From positions 62,001 through 126,000 of the forward strand of contig JAZNMP010000004.1 of assembly GCA_045579705.1 (NCBI GenBank): 64,000 nt of DNA. The letters run 5' to 3'. Numbering within the stretch: the stretch's first letter is position 1; each line of letters opens with the position of its first letter. The DNA comes from Lachnocurva sp045579705. GTDB lineage: Bacteria > Bacillota > Clostridia > Lachnospirales > Lachnospiraceae. Of this stretch, positions 61,810 to 64,000 are shown piece after piece. The notes beneath the pieces were generated by a model. The model saw only the letters and a program-made list of their open reading frames with translations. It was not told the origin of the DNA and searched no databases. Position numbers and translations under genes: made by a program.

Positions 61810-63157
61810 AAAATTCTTTTCTTTCGAGATTTCCGAATTTTGTATATTCTGGCATCCATACCAAATCAACAGTTCCGATAGGACCGTTTCTCTGCTTAGC
61901 AATAATAACTTCAGCGATACCTTTTTTCTCAGAATCATGATTATAATAATCATCTCTATAGATAAACATTACCACATCGGCATCCTGCTCGATGGCACCT
62001 GAATCTCGCAAATCAGACATCATAGGTCTCTTATCCGGTCTGGATTCAACTGCTCGCGATAACTGCGAAAGCGCAATTACCGGTACATTAAGCTCTCTGG
62101 CTACCGCTTTGAGATTACGTGAAATCTCTGCAATTTCCAACTGATGTGATTCTGACTTTCCGGAACCAGACATAAGCTGAAGATAATCGATGATGATTAG
62201 TGAGAAATCTGGATGCTCCAGTTTAATCTTTCTACACTTACTTCTAAGTTCAGCTACACTAATAGATGGTGTATCATCAATAACCAGATTAGAACGACCG
62301 ATTACAGAAGCACCTTCCATCAGCGTCATCCATTCATCGTCCTGCAGAGAACCTGTTCTAAGCTTCTGTGCATCAATATGTGTTTCCAATGAGAACATTC
62401 GATTTACGAGCTGTTCTTTTGACATTTCCAAAGAGAATATAGCCACACATTTGTTATCATGAAAAGCTACATGCTGAGCGATATTTAGAACTAACGCAGT
62501 CTTTCCCATAGAAGGTCTAGCCGCCAACAAAATCAAATCCGATGGCTGTAAACCAGCTGTTTTGTAATCCAAATCGATGAATCCTGTCGCAACTCCAGTT
62601 ACCGTACCCTTTGTCATAGACGCCTGGCGTATTTTGTCCAAAGCATTTCCTACAACCTGACGGATTGGAACCAAATCACTCTTTCCACGTTTCTGAACCA
62701 GATTAAAAATATCATGCTCAGTTTTATTCAAAATATCTTCTGTAGGCATAGTTGCCTCAAAGCAATCTTTTTCTATTTCCTGATTAACTCTGATAATTGA
62801 GCGAAGCAAGGCCTTCTCTCTTACGATATTCGCATAATCCTTTGCATTTACAGTAACAGGAACCGAATCAATAATTCCATTTATAAACTGAATAGATGCA
62901 CTTTCTGGTGAAAGTTTCTTTTCGAGCAATCGATCCTGCAATACTACAGGATCGATTGGTTTATCTTCATTATAAAGCTCAGTAATCGCTTCAAAATAAC
63001 ATCCGTATACATTGTTGTAAAAATCATCTCTAGTTAGGATTTCCTGGACTAAAGTTATTTTTTCATTATCTATCAGCATCGAACCGATAACTGAAAGCTC
63101 AGCTTCTGGCGAATTAGGCATAACCCTTGAAGGGGCCTGTACCAACGTTTCGTCCAT
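61808..63157 (-). CDS. dnaB: DnaB, replicative DNA helicase
   Basis: Hexameric helicase of the replication fork. The 449-residue product has the N-terminal helical domain (PNSPEAELSVIGSML) and the RecA-like core with Walker A AARPSMGKTALVLN, LSQLSRAVESRPDKRPMMSD and DADVVMFIYRDDYY. It follows rplI after 14 bases, the standard gdpP-rplI-dnaB order. Confidence 0.98.
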   Translation of the reverse strand: MDETLVQAPSRVMPNSPEAELSVIGSMLIDNEKITLVQEILTRDDFYNNVYGCYFEAITELYNEDKPIDPVVLQDRLLEKKLSPESASIQFINGIIDSVPVTVNAKDYANIVREKALLRSIIRVNQEIEKDCFEATMPTEDILNKTEHDIFNLVQKRGKSDLVPIRQVVGNALDKIRQASMTKGTVTGVATGFIDLDYKTAGLQPSDLILLAARPSMGKTALVLNIAQHVAFHDNKCVAIFSLEMSKEQLVNRMFSLETHIDAQKLRTGSLQDDEWMTLMEGASVIGRSNLVIDDTPSISVAELRSKCRKIKLEHPDFSLIIIDYLQLMSGSGKSESHQLEIAEISRNLKAVARELNVPVIALSQLSRAVESRPDKRPMMSDLRDSGAIEQDADVVMFIYRDDYYNHDSEKKGIAEVIIAKQRNGPIGTVDLVWMPEYTKFGNLERKEF

Positions 63158-63171
63158 CGTGACCTCTTTCT

Positions 63172-63618
63172 TTATGCTTCTTTAACTTCAACTCTCAATG
63201 TCGCTACCACTTCAGGGTGTAGTTTTACATTGATTTCAAATGTTCCAACAGATTTAATAGGCTCAGCTATCTCAAATTTCTTCTTATCCAAAACTTCACC
63301 ATACTGTTCCTTAACTGCATCCGCAATCTGTTTTGTAGAAACAGTTCCGAATACACGTCCGCCTTCACCAGTCTTTATCGAAAGAACAACCTTCCAGTCT
63401 TTCATTTCTTCTGCATGCTTCTTTGCTGCTTCAAGTTTCTCGAGTGCAACCTTTTCATCATGCTTCTTTCTGCCATTCATTTCGCTTATATTAGCTTTAT
63501 TAGCTTCTTTAGCTAAATTCTTTTTAAATAATGCATTCTTTGCATATCCATCGCTTACTTCTACGATGTCACCTTTTTTACCGACTTTTCTAACGTCCTG
63601 AAGTAATATTACTTTCAT
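63172..63618 (-). CDS. rplI: Ribosomal protein bL9
   Basis: Large-subunit protein with two RNA-binding lobes joined by a long helix. The 148-residue product starts MKVILLQDVRKVGKKGDIV and DGYAKNALFKKNLA, the conserved N domain, with the C domain from about residue 80 (VFGTVSTKQIADAV). Its start overlaps the gdpP stop by a few bases. Confidence 0.98.
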   Translation of the reverse strand: MKVILLQDVRKVGKKGDIVEVSDGYAKNALFKKNLAKEANKANISEMNGRKKHDEKVALEKLEAAKKHAEEMKDWKVVLSIKTGEGGRVFGTVSTKQIADAVKEQYGEVLDKKKFEIAEPIKSVGTFEINVKLHPEVVATLRVEVKEA

Positions 63619-64000
63619 TCTATAATCTCTCCTTTCTCAATCATGTCGTCTATAATAGCCTCAATCTTTTCAGTGGCTGATTCGATGGTTTCATCACTAA
63701 GCTGTGCACCTGCCACATTAATATGGCCACCACCACCGATTTTTTCCATAATAACCTGAACATCGATATCATCGATTGATCTCGCGCTGACATAAATCTT
63801 GTTATTATAATCTGTAAGTACAAACGAAGCTCTGATACCAACAATATCCAAAAGTTCGTTCGCTGCCTGCGCACCGATTATAGTAGGACTCTCAACCTGT
63901 TCTGAAAGGAATGAAGAGATTGCTATCACATTTCTATATACTTCAGCCTTACGAACAACCTCCGCTCTGGCTTTGTATGCTTCCATACTTTCTCTCAGGA
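63615..64000 (-). CDS. gdpP: GdpP-type cyclic-di-AMP phosphodiesterase (C-terminal part only)
   Basis: Only the last 128 or so codons are in the window; the frame stays open to base 64000 (LRESMEAYKAR before the internal ATG at 63986), so the gene continues upstream. The visible part is the DHHA1 domain, with IYVSARSIDDIDV and the glycine-rich GGGGHINVAGAQL. GdpP degrades c-di-AMP, and its position before rplI and dnaB is the usual one. The membrane, GGDEF and DHH domains cannot be seen. Confidence 0.9.
   Translation of the reverse strand, partial: LRESMEAYKARAEVVRKAEVYRNVIAISSFLSEQVESPTIIGAQAANELLDIVGIRASFVLTDYNNKIYVSARSIDDIDVQVIMEKIGGGGHINVAGAQLSDETIESATEKIEAIIDDMIEKGEIIE

Overview
The window is a chromosomal segment from a motile, anaerobic, low-GC Gram-positive bacterium, most likely a member of the Lachnospiraceae (Clostridia). 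This rests on the Bacillota-type flagellar operon (FliY with a CheC-like domain, an embedded CheY, CodY next to flgB), a CIRCE heat-shock operator, MecA, an NfnAB-type transhydrogenase, a very large acyl-CoA dehydratase activase, and large proteins of unknown function that I associate with this family. No database search was possible; names come from recognised motifs, lengths and gene order.

Layout. (1) 1-22103, minus strand: one long flagellar cluster read from flgB to flhA: flgB-flgC-fliE-fliF-fliG-fliH-fliI-fliJ-motE-like-fliK-flgD-(hook-region protein)-flgE, a hairpin and a good sigma-A type promoter, then motA-motB-fliL-fliM-fliY-cheY-fliO-fliP-fliQ-fliR-flhB-flhA (flhA runs off the left edge). 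(2) 22104-28154: codY and topA (minus), divergent from comM-dprA (plus), a neighbourhood resembling the Bacillus topA...codY-flgB order. (3) 28178-33894, minus: a DUF5662-like protein, a GH13 protein whose catalytic residues appear lost, a compact UvrD-type helicase, gltX. (4) 33936-40873, minus: a tight four-gene cassette of unknown function (two-TM coiled-coil protein, TPR-like protein, Hsp70/actin-like ATPase, 1223-residue protein). This is the best candidate for an undescribed system. (5) 40922-51244, minus: nfnB-nfnA, two CobW-type GTPases (one with a tandem-repeat histidine tract), argS, queT under a preQ1-I riboswitch, a DUF2225-like protein, glnS, and a rhomboid-like protein without the serine motif. 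(6) 51476-61748, plus: a 1432-residue activase, htpG under CIRCE, a histone-H1-like protein, a complete IS1182-type insertion sequence, mecA, and a 56-residue ferredoxin too short for a routine ORF cut-off. (7) 61808-64000, minus: dnaB, rplI and the end of gdpP, separated from the ferredoxin by a 29-bp perfect palindrome.

How it fits together. The flagellar cluster encodes almost the whole basal body, export gate, hook, switch and stator, but no flagellin or flagellar sigma factor. CodY, the GTP/branched-chain-amino-acid sensor, sits immediately upstream. The central block is mainly translation (GltX, GlnRS, ArgRS, queuosine precursor uptake), redox (Nfn, ferredoxin) and metal handling (CobW). 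Several regulators are readable in the DNA: a preQ1-I riboswitch, a CIRCE operator that also looks like a terminator, and several intrinsic terminators. No tRNA, rRNA or CRISPR array was found.
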